64,000 bases of DNA from the NCBI GenBank assembly GCA_002383485.1, contig DFYY01000032.1, positions 31,632 through 95,631 of the forward strand, given 5' to 3'. Below, one piece after another: positions 34,059 through 42,430 of this stretch. The notes under the pieces are model-generated. The model saw nothing but the letters and a program-made list of their open reading frames with translations, ran no database searches and had not been told where the DNA came from. The stretch is from Bacteroidales bacterium UBA4070 (GTDB taxonomy: Bacteria > Bacteroidota > Bacteroidia > Bacteroidales > VadinHA17). The first letter of the stretch is position 1. Each line of letters opens with the position of its first letter. The position numbers and the translations under genes were made by a program.

Positions 34059-34997
34059 ATGCTTGGCAGAGCTCCCTTTAAGATCTTTTCATGTACTTCA
34101 TCACTTGGTATAGCTGAAAAAATAGCTGATCATCTTGGTATTGAACTGGGCAAAAGCTCCCTGCTGAGTTTCAGTGACGGTGAGTTTCAGCCCTGTTTTG
34201 ACGAGTCAGTCCGCGGCTGTCACGTCTTCATCATCCAGTCTACCAATCCACCCGCAGAGAACCTGATGGAGCTGCTCCTGATGATTGATGCGGCGAAGAG
34301 GGCTTCAGCATACAAGGTCAATGCCGTCATACCCTATTACGGTTATGCCCGGCAGGACCGCAAGGACAGGCCGAGGGTCTCCCTGGGAGCAAAACTGACT
34401 GCGGACATGCTCACCAAGGCTGGCGTTGACAGGATAATAACAATTGATCTGCATGCCGATCAGATACAGGGGTTCTTTGATGTGCCGGTAGACCATCTAT
34501 TCGGTTCTGCACTTTTCGCTCCCTATATACGGAACCTGAACCTCCCCAACCTGACGGTATCGGCGCCTGACATGGGCGGTTCGAAGAGGGCAAACGCATA
34601 TGCCCGTCACCTGCAGTCAGAGATGGTTCTCTGCTACAAGCTGAGGAAGAAGCCGAACGTTGTAGAGGAGATATCCATCATAGGTGATGTTGAAGGGAGG
34701 CATGTGGTGATCATTGATGACATGGTTGACACAGCAGGCACACTGACCTTTGCAGCCACCGTGATGAAAGACCGCGGTGCACTGAGCGTCAGGGCCCTGG
34801 CTACACACCCGGTTCTCTCGGGCAATGCCATCGAGAAGATCGACAAATCACCCCTCGAGGAACTGGTTGTAACTGACAGCATCCCGTTCAGGGGACATTC
34901 GCCGAAAATAAAGGTCCTGTCAGTGGGTGAAATCTTCGCGGAAGCAATAAAAGCGGTGTACACAAACACCTCCATAAGCTCGGGTTTTATTTTCTGA
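34059..34997 (+). CDS. prs: Ribose-phosphate pyrophosphokinase
   Basis: 312 residues. Prs makes PRPP from ribose 5-phosphate and ATP for nucleotide, histidine and tryptophan synthesis. Class I motifs are visible: the ATP region around YYGYARQDRKDRPR, the ITIDLHADQIQGFF metal loop, and the PRPP-binding VVIIDDMVDTAGTL. Length is normal. It has its own -7 element and is separated by 106 bases from the L25 gene. Confidence 0.97.
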   Translation: MLGRAPFKIFSCTSSLGIAEKIADHLGIELGKSSLLSFSDGEFQPCFDESVRGCHVFIIQSTNPPAENLMELLLMIDAAKRASAYKVNAVIPYYGYARQDRKDRPRVSLGAKLTADMLTKAGVDRIITIDLHADQIQGFFDVPVDHLFGSALFAPYIRNLNLPNLTVSAPDMGGSKRANAYARHLQSEMVLCYKLRKKPNVVEEISIIGDVEGRHVVIIDDMVDTAGTLTFAATVMKDRGALSVRALATHPVLSGNAIEKIDKSPLEELVVTDSIPFRGHSPKIKVLSVGEIFAEAIKAVYTNTSISSGFIF

Positions 34998-35007
34998 GCT
35001 TTTTATC

Positions 35008-35015
35008 TATATTTG
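35008..35015 (+). promoter_or_regulatory. -7 promoter element for rplY-pth
   Basis: TATATTTG, a full TAnnTTTG match, with TTTT at 34985-34988 at the right -33 distance (19 bases). The transcript would have a leader of about 80 bases before ATG 35104, longer than most in this window, which could hold regulation of the ribosomal protein gene. Confidence 0.55.
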
Positions 35016-35103
35016 CAGGCCAAATTTTTCCAAAAAAACGTCAAACGTGCAATGGGAGGTTACGTGGCAGATAACCTTGAGTAGCACAACAAATTAAAGA
35101 CTG

Positions 35104-35718
35104 ATGAAGACTATTGAGATCAAAGCCGTCACACGCGAACATTTCGGCAAGAAGAGCACGAACAGCCTGCGGGCAGATGGAAATGTACCATGCGTGATGT
35201 ACAGGGAAAAGGAGAATCTGCATTTCTATGCGCCCGAAAAGGAATTCCGCGGACTGGTATACACCCCGGATGTTTTTCTTGTCAACCTGCTTGTTGACGG
35301 CATGAGTTATAACGCCGTAATGAAGGAGTTGCAGTTCCATCCCGTTTCTGACAGGCTGCTGCACATCGACTTCATGCAGGTTTCCACAGACCGCCCCATC
35401 ATCCTGGATATTCCGCTGAAGATTACCGGCGAGAGCTCAGGGGTTAAGGCCGGCGGTAAACTTCGTATCAAGCGGAGATCACTGAAGGTCAAGGGCCTCA
35501 CCAAAAATCTGCCTGATCATCTTACCATAGATATCACAGGCCTCGGGATCGGACAGTCGATCAAGATCGGGGATCTTGTTTACGAAAACCTGGAGATCAT
35601 TGACAACAAGCGTGCAATGGTTCTATCCGTTGACGTCTCCAGAATCTCTCTCAAGGAGGAGGAAGCAGCTCCGGGAGCTGAGGCTGCCGCTGAGACACCT
35701 GCCGCCGAGAAGGAATAA
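35104..35718 (+). CDS. rplY: Large ribosomal subunit protein bL25 (Ctc type)
   Basis: 204 residues, the long Ctc/TL5 form. An N-terminal 5S rRNA-binding L25 domain (IEIKAVTREHFGKKSTNSLRA, VPCVMYREK) is followed by a C-terminal beta domain (about 95-185). The last 25 residues are Ala/Glu-rich low complexity, as is common in Bacteroidota L25. Cotranscribed with pth 17 bases downstream, the usual prs-rplY-pth order in bacteria. Confidence 0.96.
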   Translation: MKTIEIKAVTREHFGKKSTNSLRADGNVPCVMYREKENLHFYAPEKEFRGLVYTPDVFLVNLLVDGMSYNAVMKELQFHPVSDRLLHIDFMQVSTDRPIILDIPLKITGESSGVKAGGKLRIKRRSLKVKGLTKNLPDHLTIDITGLGIGQSIKIGDLVYENLEIIDNKRAMVLSVDVSRISLKEEEAAPGAEAAAETPAAEKE

Positions 35719-35735
35719 TCATGCACTGATGCGTG

Positions 35736-36332
35736 ATGAAGCACCTTATTGCCGGTCTTGGCAACATAGGCGACGAATACAGGAACACACGTCATAACGT
35801 AGGTTTTATGGTACTGGATGCTGCAGCCGCGGCCTCCGGTATCTCTTTTAAGGACAGCCGTTACGGTTCCGTGGCCACCCTGCGTCATAAGAATGCCCAA
35901 CTGGTACTGCTCAAACCGTCCACCTTCATGAACCTCAGCGGCAATGCAGTCCGATACTGGCTGCAGAAGGAGAAGATCACACTGGAAAACCTGCTGGTTA
36001 TTACTGATGACATCGCCATACCTACAGGAAGCATAAGGCTCAGAGCCTTCGGCAGTGCCGGAGGTCACAACGGTCTCATGAGTATCAGCGAGGTACTGGG
36101 AACCGACCAGTATGCGCGTCTTCGCATAGGGATCGGGAATGACTTTCCCAGGGGGGGGCAGGTGAACTACGTACTGGGCCGGTGGAGCCCGGATGAGCTT
36201 GCCATCCTCGAAAAACGCATCCCGCTGGCGGTTGAGATGATGCTCTCTTTTGCCCTGTCGGGATGTGAACTCACCATGACTGCCTACAACAAAAGAGGTA
36301 AAACACTTACCGATGTTTCAGGAGAAAAGTGA
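35736..36332 (+). CDS. pth: Peptidyl-tRNA hydrolase
   Basis: 198 residues. Pth frees tRNA from peptidyl-tRNA dropped by ribosomes. The catalytic His and Asn lie in YRNTRHNVGF, and the substrate Asn residues in KPSTFMNLSG and GSAGGHNGLMS. The opening GLGNIGDEY has Ile in place of the usual Pro (GLGNPG), a small oddity. ATG 35736 is chosen over GTG 35733. The 3' end overlaps the S4-domain gene by 20 bases. Confidence 0.95.
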   Translation: MKHLIAGLGNIGDEYRNTRHNVGFMVLDAAAAASGISFKDSRYGSVATLRHKNAQLVLLKPSTFMNLSGNAVRYWLQKEKITLENLLVITDDIAIPTGSIRLRAFGSAGGHNGLMSISEVLGTDQYARLRIGIGNDFPRGGQVNYVLGRWSPDELAILEKRIPLAVEMMLSFALSGCELTMTAYNKRGKTLTDVSGEK

Positions 36333-36696
36333 GGAGAGGATTGATAAATTCCTCTGGAGCGTCAGGCTCTATAAATCAAGGACAATAGCCGCCGGGGAGT
36401 GCAAAAAGGGAAGGATTCTTGTCGGCCTCCAGCCGGTCAAGCCATCTGCCATGATCAGCCCGGGAGCCATTCTGACGGTGAGAAAACCGCCGGTTACCTG
36501 GACCTATTCGGTAAAAGGGCTGCCTGTAAGCAGGATCGGGGCACCGCTCGTAAGCAACTACCTCACTGACCTCACTCCGCAGGAGGAGAAGGACAAGCTT
36601 ATTGCCGGAAAAACAGTCAACGGTTTCAGGCCTCGCGGCAGCGGAAGGCCAACGAAACGCGAAAGAAGAGAGCTGGAAGATTTCATGGGAGAATAG
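36313..36696 (+). CDS. S4-domain RNA-binding protein (Hsp15-like)
   Basis: 127 residues. An S4 fold (ERIDKFLWSVRLYKSRTIAAGECKKGRILV) is followed by a strand-rich part and a basic C-terminus (RPRGSGRPTKRERRELEDF), the layout of Hsp15, which binds 50S subunits that carry a stalled peptidyl-tRNA. The location overlapping pth by 20 bases fits ribosome rescue, since Pth also acts on peptidyl-tRNA. Confidence 0.88.
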   Translation: MFQEKSEERIDKFLWSVRLYKSRTIAAGECKKGRILVGLQPVKPSAMISPGAILTVRKPPVTWTYSVKGLPVSRIGAPLVSNYLTDLTPQEEKDKLIAGKTVNGFRPRGSGRPTKRERRELEDFMGE

Positions 36697-36884
36697 ACCT
36701 CCCGGAGACTGCCCGGCATCCGGAAATGCCAGCCCGTACGGGTGGTATAAATACCTAAAAATAAGCCTGCACTGTTAAGAAAACCTAATCCCCGGGCGCT
36801 TCGGAAAAACTTTTTCTAACTTGCATCTGCCTGACGCCTGTGGCTCAGGAATATATAAATCGGAAGGTAAAACCTGGTTGCGGA
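36697..36884. other. Intergenic region before the acyltransferase gene
   Basis: 188 bases without a gene. It contains a small stem GGCAT-CCGGAA-ATGCC (near 36714-36729) soon after the S4-protein stop, and TAACTTGC near 36817, one base short of a -7 element, possibly the promoter for the acyltransferase. Confidence 0.35.
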
Positions 36885-38213
36885 ATGGGGAAGAAAAACA
36901 TTGAGAAGTATGATGTTTTCTATCAGCTTCTGAAGAAGTATGTAGATTTCTGGCACAACTATATTTTCTACCGAAAGGTTATTGCAATCGGCAAGGACAA
37001 CACGGATTTCTCGGTGCCAACCATCCTGGCGCCCAACCATCAGAATGCCCTGATGGATGCGATGGCAGTGATAGGCACTCTGGACCGCCAGCTCATTTTC
37101 CTGGCCAGGGGGGATATATTCAGGAAAAAGTTCGTTGCACGTATACTCTATTTTCTGAAGATGCTTCCGGTCTACCGGGTAAGGGACGGTTTTGATGCAG
37201 TAAAACAGAATGATGATACCTTCCGTGACACCCTGCGTGTTATGAAGAATAAGAACGGGGTGGTCATCCTGCCTGAGGGCAACCATGCAACCTTCCGGAA
37301 GCTAAGACAGCTGAAGAAAGGTATCTGCCGCGTCGCCTTCCAGACTGCAGAGGCATCTGGATTCGATACGGAGATAAACATCGTGCCGGTTGGGCTCGAA
37401 TACTCACACTACTGGCGTTTCAGGCAGGTGCTTACAGTGGTTTACGGCCATCCGATACATGTATCGGAATACTATGATTCATACCACGAGAACCCGAACA
37501 GGGCAATAGCCGAGTTACGCGACAGGCTGTCGGACGATATGAAGAAAGTGATGGTTCACATCGAGGATGAGGAGAACTACGATGCCGTCAACGAGCTTCG
37601 CAGCATTGTCAATGAAAAGTACAGTGACAGTGTAAAGTATCCGAAGCTTTTTCGCGATAAGCAGCTTGTGAACAAGCTCAATGAAGTGCGGAAAACAGAT
37701 GCCGAAACCTACCGGGAGCTGTGCGCTGACACCCTCTCAGTGAGGGAGATGGCAACGAAACTGAAGGTTTCTTACCGTCATCTCAGGAAGAAGAAGCACA
37801 GTCCTGTATGGCTATTCATGTCATCCCTGCTGTTGCTTGCCAGTCTTCCGGTATTCCTGGCCGGGGCAGCACTGAACATACTCACCTACCAGGTTTCCTA
37901 TCTGCAGGCGATAAAATCAAAGGACCCGGCATTTATAAGCACTGCCCGCTACGGCTTCTTCCTGGGGCTGAGCTTTATCTTCGGTCCTCTTTATCTTATC
38001 CTCGCCCTGATATTTATCAAGCCCTGGTGGATGGCAATACTGGCATTCATGATGATACCGGTGCTGGGCGTACTTGCCTGGAACTGGTTTCTGCTGCTGC
38101 TCCGCACCATTGGAGGGATAAGGATATGGAATCTCAGACGTACGGGAAATGCACTCTTCAGCAGACTGCAGGAAACCTATTCCATGATCATTAAACGGGT
38201 CTCATCTCTCTGA
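36885..38213 (+). CDS. PlsC-like lysophospholipid acyltransferase, membrane-bound
   Basis: 442 residues. Residues 40-230 are a glycerolipid acyltransferase domain: PNHQNALMDAM (H52 and D58), then VVILPEGNHATFRKL as motif III. The histidine and aspartate are five residues apart (HX5D) instead of the canonical HX4D. Residues 320-420 have three or four hydrophobic helices (WLFMSSLLLLASLPVFLAGAAL, FFLGLSFIFGPLYLILALIF, MAILAFMMIPVLGVLAW). ATG 36885 is preferred because the upstream extension is not family-like. Probably acylates lysophosphatidic acid or an ornithine lipid; the acceptor is unknown. Followed by an SDR and a VOC gene in a tight row. Confidence 0.82.
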   Translation: MGKKNIEKYDVFYQLLKKYVDFWHNYIFYRKVIAIGKDNTDFSVPTILAPNHQNALMDAMAVIGTLDRQLIFLARGDIFRKKFVARILYFLKMLPVYRVRDGFDAVKQNDDTFRDTLRVMKNKNGVVILPEGNHATFRKLRQLKKGICRVAFQTAEASGFDTEINIVPVGLEYSHYWRFRQVLTVVYGHPIHVSEYYDSYHENPNRAIAELRDRLSDDMKKVMVHIEDEENYDAVNELRSIVNEKYSDSVKYPKLFRDKQLVNKLNEVRKTDAETYRELCADTLSVREMATKLKVSYRHLRKKKHSPVWLFMSSLLLLASLPVFLAGAALNILTYQVSYLQAIKSKDPAFISTARYGFFLGLSFIFGPLYLILALIFIKPWWMAILAFMMIPVLGVLAWNWFLLLLRTIGGIRIWNLRRTGNALFSRLQETYSMIIKRVSSL

Positions 38214-38215
38214 CA

Positions 38216-39016
38216 ATGAAAGATAATTTCACGGGAAAAGTGGTCTGGATAACCGGGGCATCGTCAGGCATTGGTGAAGCGCTGGTGAAGGCCTTCGCCG
38301 GCAGGGGAAGCAGGGTGATAGCATCATCCAATGACAGCCCCGGGCTGGCCAGGGTGGAGAGCGAATGCTCATCACTGCCAGGAAGTGTGATTGCTGTTCC
38401 GTTCGACCTCGGGGATACGTCGGGAATTGAAGAACTTGCTGCAGATGTGGCGAACCGCGTTGGGCGGATTGACATGCTTCTCAATATCGGCGGCATAAGT
38501 CAGCGGGCCATGCTTAAGGATACGCCGCTATGGCTTGACCGCAAGATCATGGAGATAAACTACTTCGGCACAATAGCCCTTACGAAGGCTGTGCTGCCGT
38601 ATATGCTTGCCTCAGGAGGGGGGCATATAGCCGCCACGAGCTCTATCTCCGGGCGTTTCGGTTTTCCGCTCCGTTCAGCCTATTCGGCGTCAAAACAGGC
38701 GCTGCACGGATTCTTCGAGACCCTCCTCCTGGAACATGGCAAGGATAACATCAGTGTCTCGGTAATCATCCCGGGCAGAGTACAGACGGCCATCTCAATG
38801 CATGCGCTGACAGCAGCAGGCAAGGAACACGGTAAAATGGACTACGGGCAGAAGGGAGGCGTAACGCCGGAGAAGGCTGCACAGCAGATCATAAGGGGTC
38901 TGTCAAAAAACAAAAGGGAAATACTGGTCGGCAGCAGCGAACTGCTGATGTTGCATATAAGGAGATTTTTGCCTGCGCTCTTCTTCAGGATAGCGGGGAG
39001 GATTAAACCAATGTAA
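38216..39016 (+). CDS. Short-chain dehydrogenase/reductase
   Basis: 266 residues, classical SDR. The NAD(P) motif is WITGASSGIGEALV, the NIGGIS strand corresponds to NNAG, and the catalytic YSASKQ with the preceding Ser in ATSSISG is complete. A C-terminal hydrophobic stretch (LLMLHIRRFLPALFFRIAG) suggests membrane association, as in DHRS7-like and lipid-acting SDRs. It starts 2 bases after the acyltransferase gene, so a lipid ketone or sphingoid base substrate is conceivable. That is an inference from context. Confidence 0.88.
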   Translation: MKDNFTGKVVWITGASSGIGEALVKAFAGRGSRVIASSNDSPGLARVESECSSLPGSVIAVPFDLGDTSGIEELAADVANRVGRIDMLLNIGGISQRAMLKDTPLWLDRKIMEINYFGTIALTKAVLPYMLASGGGHIAATSSISGRFGFPLRSAYSASKQALHGFFETLLLEHGKDNISVSVIIPGRVQTAISMHALTAAGKEHGKMDYGQKGGVTPEKAAQQIIRGLSKNKREILVGSSELLMLHIRRFLPALFFRIAGRIKPM

Positions 39017-39023
39017 AGGAGTA

Positions 39024-40112
39024 ATGAAGATCAAAGGCTATATTATCAGTGGTATACAACAGATGGGTGTCGGGGTCCATGACCTCACAGAAGCGTGGGA
39101 ATGGTATATCAGGGCGTTCGGGATGGACTGCCGCATCTTTGAGGATGAGGCGGAAGCGAGGCTGATGCTTCCCTATACAGGAGGAGAGACGCGTAGCAGA
39201 CACGCCGTGCTTGCAATGAACCTGCAGAGCGGCGGCGGATTCGAGGTGTGGCAGCACAAGGGAAAGGAACCGGAATACCGTGACCGCGAGACCACTCTGG
39301 GTGATCTCGGTATCTTCTCATGCAAGATGAAGGTGAAGGATGTGGATGCGGCCTGGAAATACTGGACCGAAAACAATGTGGAAGTACTGGGTAAACCGAT
39401 GGCTGATCCGGCCGGAAAAAAGAGCTTCTTTGTCAGGGATCCTTTCGGCAATATCTTCCATATAGTAGGCGCCACCGACTGGTTCATGAATCTGAAGAAG
39501 ATATCAGGCGGATCATACGGAGCAATAATCGGAGTATCCGATATAGAGAGGGCTCTTGGACTATATTCCGGGATTCTCAGTTATGACAGGGTGGTGTATG
39601 ATGTTACCGGTACCTTTGACGACCTGTCGCCCGTGCCGGGCGGCAACGGCCGTTTCCGCAGGGTGTTGCTTGCACCTGCCAGACCTTTCCACGGTGGGTT
39701 CAATCCCATATTCGGACAGAGCGTGATAGAGCTGGTTCAGGCACTTGACCGCCCTGTAACCAGAATCTTCGAGGGCCGGCTATGGGGTGATCCCGGATTC
39801 ATCCACCTCTGCTATGACATCAGCGGCATGGATAACCTCAGGAAGTACTGCTCGGAGGCAGGATTCCCCTTTACCGTTGACAGCAAGGAGAGCCACTCAG
39901 GTGACAGTTTTGACATGGGTGAGGCGGCAGGCCATTTTGCATATATTGAGGATCCTGACGGCACACTGATAGAGTTCGTCGAGACACACAAGGTGCCAAT
40001 ACTGAAAAAGCTGGGATGGTATCTTGATCTGCGACGCCGTGACCCGCACAAACCGCTGCCGAGTTGGATGATCAAGTCACTTATATTTTCGAGGGTAAAA
40101 AAGAGGCAGTAG
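39024..40112 (+). CDS. VOC-family (glyoxalase-like) protein, two domains
   Basis: 362 residues with two vicinal-oxygen-chelate modules: residues about 8-150 (GVGVHDLTEAWEWYIRAFGMD ... VRDPFGNIFHIVG) and about 165-320 (GVSDIERALGLYSGILSYD ... IEDPDGTLIEFVETH). Each would give metal ligands such as the His/Glu of HIVG and IEFV. The tail LRRRDPHKPLPSWMIKSLIF is unassigned. It follows the SDR by 7 bases, so the acyltransferase-SDR-VOC trio is one transcript. The substrate is not known. Confidence 0.82.
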   Translation: MKIKGYIISGIQQMGVGVHDLTEAWEWYIRAFGMDCRIFEDEAEARLMLPYTGGETRSRHAVLAMNLQSGGGFEVWQHKGKEPEYRDRETTLGDLGIFSCKMKVKDVDAAWKYWTENNVEVLGKPMADPAGKKSFFVRDPFGNIFHIVGATDWFMNLKKISGGSYGAIIGVSDIERALGLYSGILSYDRVVYDVTGTFDDLSPVPGGNGRFRRVLLAPARPFHGGFNPIFGQSVIELVQALDRPVTRIFEGRLWGDPGFIHLCYDISGMDNLRKYCSEAGFPFTVDSKESHSGDSFDMGEAAGHFAYIEDPDGTLIEFVETHKVPILKKLGWYLDLRRRDPHKPLPSWMIKSLIFSRVKKRQ

Positions 40113-40119
40113 CTTGCAC

Positions 40120-41328
40120 CTATTGGCTGACAGCCAAACTCTGCGCCTCTCTCATCACCCTTGAAAAATTCCCTCCCCAGATTTTGGCAATCTCATCACG
40201 GCTGTAACCGCGGCGTATCAGTTCTTTCGTGATGTTCTTCATCATTGAGACGTCAGGGCAATCCTGGAGGCCGCCGCCGCCGTCAAAATCAGTACCAATG
40301 CCAACATAATCGATGCCGATTACGTCAACCACGTGCTCTATGTGGTTAACAGCATCCTCCACCGTTGCCAGCCTGACATACTCCTGCCTCAGTGCCGAGT
40401 ACTCAGCCCAGCGCTGTTCCTGCTGTTCATCGGTCAGTTCACCCATGGCCGACCACTTCTCGCGAAGCGCTTTAGCCTTCTCTTCATATGCAGGGTTGGG
40501 CTCAGGCTGCCTGAGGTAGTCACTCAGAATGCAAATCTGTATCACACCGCCGTTTTTCTTCAGAGCCTGCAGCATATCGTCATCCAGGTTACGCGGGCTT
40601 TCGCAGAGGGCACGGCATGATGAATGGGATGCAATCACCGGCGCTTTCGACACGGCCAATACATCATAGAAGGATTCGTCGGATATGTGAGAGACATCTG
40701 CCATCATCCCGACGCAGTTCATCTCCCTGACAACCTCTTCGCCAAAGGCGGAGAGTCCGTTGTGCTCAGGGCCGGTCTTGTCGGCGGATGAATCACATAT
40801 GTCGTTGTTTGATGAATGACACAAGGTAATATAGCGGCTGCCAAGGTCATAGTACTGTTTTATCCTGGAGAGATCATTGCCGAGGGGATACCCGTTCTCG
40901 ATGCCAATGAAGACAGAGACCTTACCCTGCTCCTTGTTTCTCTGTGCGTCTTCCGGGGTGAGCGCTATTGCTGCCATGGAGGAGTTACGTGCCAGGGTGG
41001 CGTAGATAGAGTCAAAGGTGGCGAGTGTCTGCATGTGGACCTTTTCAAATGCCTCCGGGGTGCGGGGTCCCTGTCCCAGGAAGATTGCAAAGAATTCCGC
41101 ATCAAGACGTCCCTCCTTCATCCTCGGAAAATCGACACAGCCACGGTCATTGCGAATGCCCGGGTCAAATCCCCCGCCCCGGGTGAGACGCATGGGCGTG
41201 TCACTGTGAGTATCTATTGAGAGGAAGCTGTCATGCATCCTTTCGGCCTTACGGCTGATCTTCTCTTCGCTGGTTGTACATGAAACACCTATAAGGCACA
41301 GTAACAACAGAAAATATTTCGTACGCAT
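40120..41328 (-). CDS. Membrane dipeptidase (peptidase M19), lipoprotein
   Basis: 402 residues with a lipoprotein signal (FLLLLCLIGVSC; Cys 17). The M19 amidohydrolase core is complete: SIDTHSDTP (HxD), IENGY (bridging Glu), LCHSSNND, VIASHSSCRALC and IGTDFDGGGG. Such enzymes cleave dipeptides, including D-amino-acid ones, in the periplasm. It is transcribed alone and converges with the VOC gene with a 7-base gap. The 292 bases upstream carry no good promoter; TCTTTG on the minus strand near 41400 is a weak candidate. Confidence 0.93.
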   Translation of the reverse strand: MRTKYFLLLLCLIGVSCTTSEEKISRKAERMHDSFLSIDTHSDTPMRLTRGGGFDPGIRNDRGCVDFPRMKEGRLDAEFFAIFLGQGPRTPEAFEKVHMQTLATFDSIYATLARNSSMAAIALTPEDAQRNKEQGKVSVFIGIENGYPLGNDLSRIKQYYDLGSRYITLCHSSNNDICDSSADKTGPEHNGLSAFGEEVVREMNCVGMMADVSHISDESFYDVLAVSKAPVIASHSSCRALCESPRNLDDDMLQALKKNGGVIQICILSDYLRQPEPNPAYEEKAKALREKWSAMGELTDEQQEQRWAEYSALRQEYVRLATVEDAVNHIEHVVDVIGIDYVGIGTDFDGGGGLQDCPDVSMMKNITKELIRRGYSRDEIAKIWGGNFSRVMREAQSLAVSQ

Positions 41329-41620
41329 AATGGTCAGTTTGGTTGACCCTGCTAATATATGAATATCAATAGCTGATTGTCACGTACCGTACCCTTCCAA
41401 AGAATTAAAAAAGGTTAAATGTATGAGAATGAATCATCGGGAGGGCGAAGGTGCGAAGGCGTGGGGAGAGGGTGTGGCCACGGAGGAGAGATGCGAGGGC
41501 GTGGTGTGCGAAACCCTGGGACGAGGGTGTGGGCGCATGGCAAGGCTTGCTGACTGAGGATCGGGAACTGCCGGATGCCAACCGGAGAATGCAACCGGAT
41601 CCAGTCGGCTGATAACAGGC
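41329..41620. other. G-rich non-coding region upstream of the dipeptidase gene
   Basis: About 290 bases with no credible gene. From 41437 to 41535 the plus strand is markedly G-rich with repeated gggcgaagg/gcgtgggg-type words and strong purine skew, unlike the flanks. Minus-strand frames that cross it (41405-41752 and 41434-41655) give proline- and serine-rich translations without family resemblance. Confidence 0.5.
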
Positions 41621-41649
41621 AAAAAAAGCCCCGACGGAAAAGTCGGGGC
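41621..41649 (-). terminator. Intrinsic terminator, minus strand
   Basis: On the minus strand GCCCCGAC, loop TTTTCC, GTCGGGGC, then seven T (41627-41621). An 8-base GC-rich stem followed directly by a T tract is a textbook intrinsic terminator. There is no protein gene on this strand just upstream of it. Confidence 0.85.
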
Positions 41650-41743
41650 AGCCATGAAAAGAATGGAAAAATTGCTTTTGGACAGTAAAAAGCTTCTTTA
41701 AAGTCTCATGACTTAGTATCTTTTGTCTGATCAGCTTCTCTGC
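41621..41743 (-). ncRNA. Candidate small RNA with own promoter and terminator
   Basis: A transcript of about 120 bases is implied between the minus-strand -7 element at 41750-41757 and the intrinsic terminator ending at 41621. It has no ORF longer than a three-codon ATG AGA CTT TAA. Inside it a small hairpin AAGTC/GACTT (41701-41714) is present. It might be a trans-acting small RNA or a 5' attenuator for the dipeptidase gene about 290 bases further on. I could not match it to a known RNA family. Confidence 0.45.
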
Positions 41744-41749
41744 TCTATG

Positions 41750-41757
41750 CAAATATA
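41750..41757 (-). promoter_or_regulatory. -7 promoter element for the candidate small RNA
   Basis: The minus strand reads TATATTTG, a full TAnnTTTG match. A minus-strand TTG lies 21 bases further upstream (41779-41781) as a possible -33 element. Confidence 0.5.
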
Positions 41758-41875
41758 ATAAAAACGAATCCCTGAATCCAATATTTCATGAAAAAGAACA
41801 TCAAAAAACAGATATGTTTTGACGTATGCAACTAATTTAGCATTGATGCGTCATTTAACCAGAACGAACTGATAC

Positions 41876-42430
41876 TTGGCAACACCGGAATTGCACATAC
41901 ATGATAAGCTCGTAGAAGAGTGCCGCAGGGGAAGCCGGAAAGCACAGTTCAGGTTGTATGAACTCTATTCAAAGGCGATGCTCAATACGGCATACCGCAT
42001 TATGGGCAACAGGGAGGAAGCCGAGGATATGTTGCAGGAGGCGTTTACCGATTGTTTCAGGAAGATAGGGACATACCGCACTGACTCCACCTTTGGTGCC
42101 TGGCTTAAGACAATTGTAATCAACCGCTGCATAACCAGGTTGCGGAAGAGAGAGGCAGAGCTGGTTTATGTTGAAGATTACAGCCGGCACGAGATGCAGC
42201 AGGAAGAGCCTCAGGAGACGGCGTGGCCGGCTCCGCAGGTAATAGCAAAGGCGGTAGACAGGCTCCCGGAGGGTTACCGGGTGGTATTCAGCCTCTACCT
42301 GCTTGAAGGCTATGATCATACAGAAATATCCCAGATACTGGGCATATCGGAGTCGACCTCCAAGACGCAGTATCTGAGGGCAAAGGAAAAACTGAAAAAG
42401 ATATTATCAGAAATGCACATTCATGGATGA
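41876..42430 (+). CDS. ECF RNA polymerase sigma factor
   Basis: 184 residues. Region 2 (RKAQFRLYELYSKAMLNTAYRIMGNREEAEDMLQEAFTDCFRKI) and region 4 (LPEGYRVVFSLYLLEGYDHTEISQILGISESTSKTQYLRAKEKLKKIL) are complete, so it should redirect RNA polymerase to a specific regulon. No ATG is in frame near the start; TTG 41876 is taken, with TTG 41891 as the alternative. It overlaps the next gene by 8 bases, and the downstream pair of small envelope proteins suggests a stress-type sigma/anti-sigma unit. Confidence 0.93.
   Translation: MATPELHIHDKLVEECRRGSRKAQFRLYELYSKAMLNTAYRIMGNREEAEDMLQEAFTDCFRKIGTYRTDSTFGAWLKTIVINRCITRLRKREAELVYVEDYSRHEMQQEEPQETAWPAPQVIAKAVDRLPEGYRVVFSLYLLEGYDHTEISQILGISESTSKTQYLRAKEKLKKILSEMHIHG

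Noticed and set aside
41405..41752. Minus-strand frames of 115 and 73 codons in the region before the dipeptidase gene.
   Set aside because: Proline/serine-rich translations without known family. They run through the intrinsic terminator at 41621-41649 and the G-rich patch, which argues for non-coding DNA.
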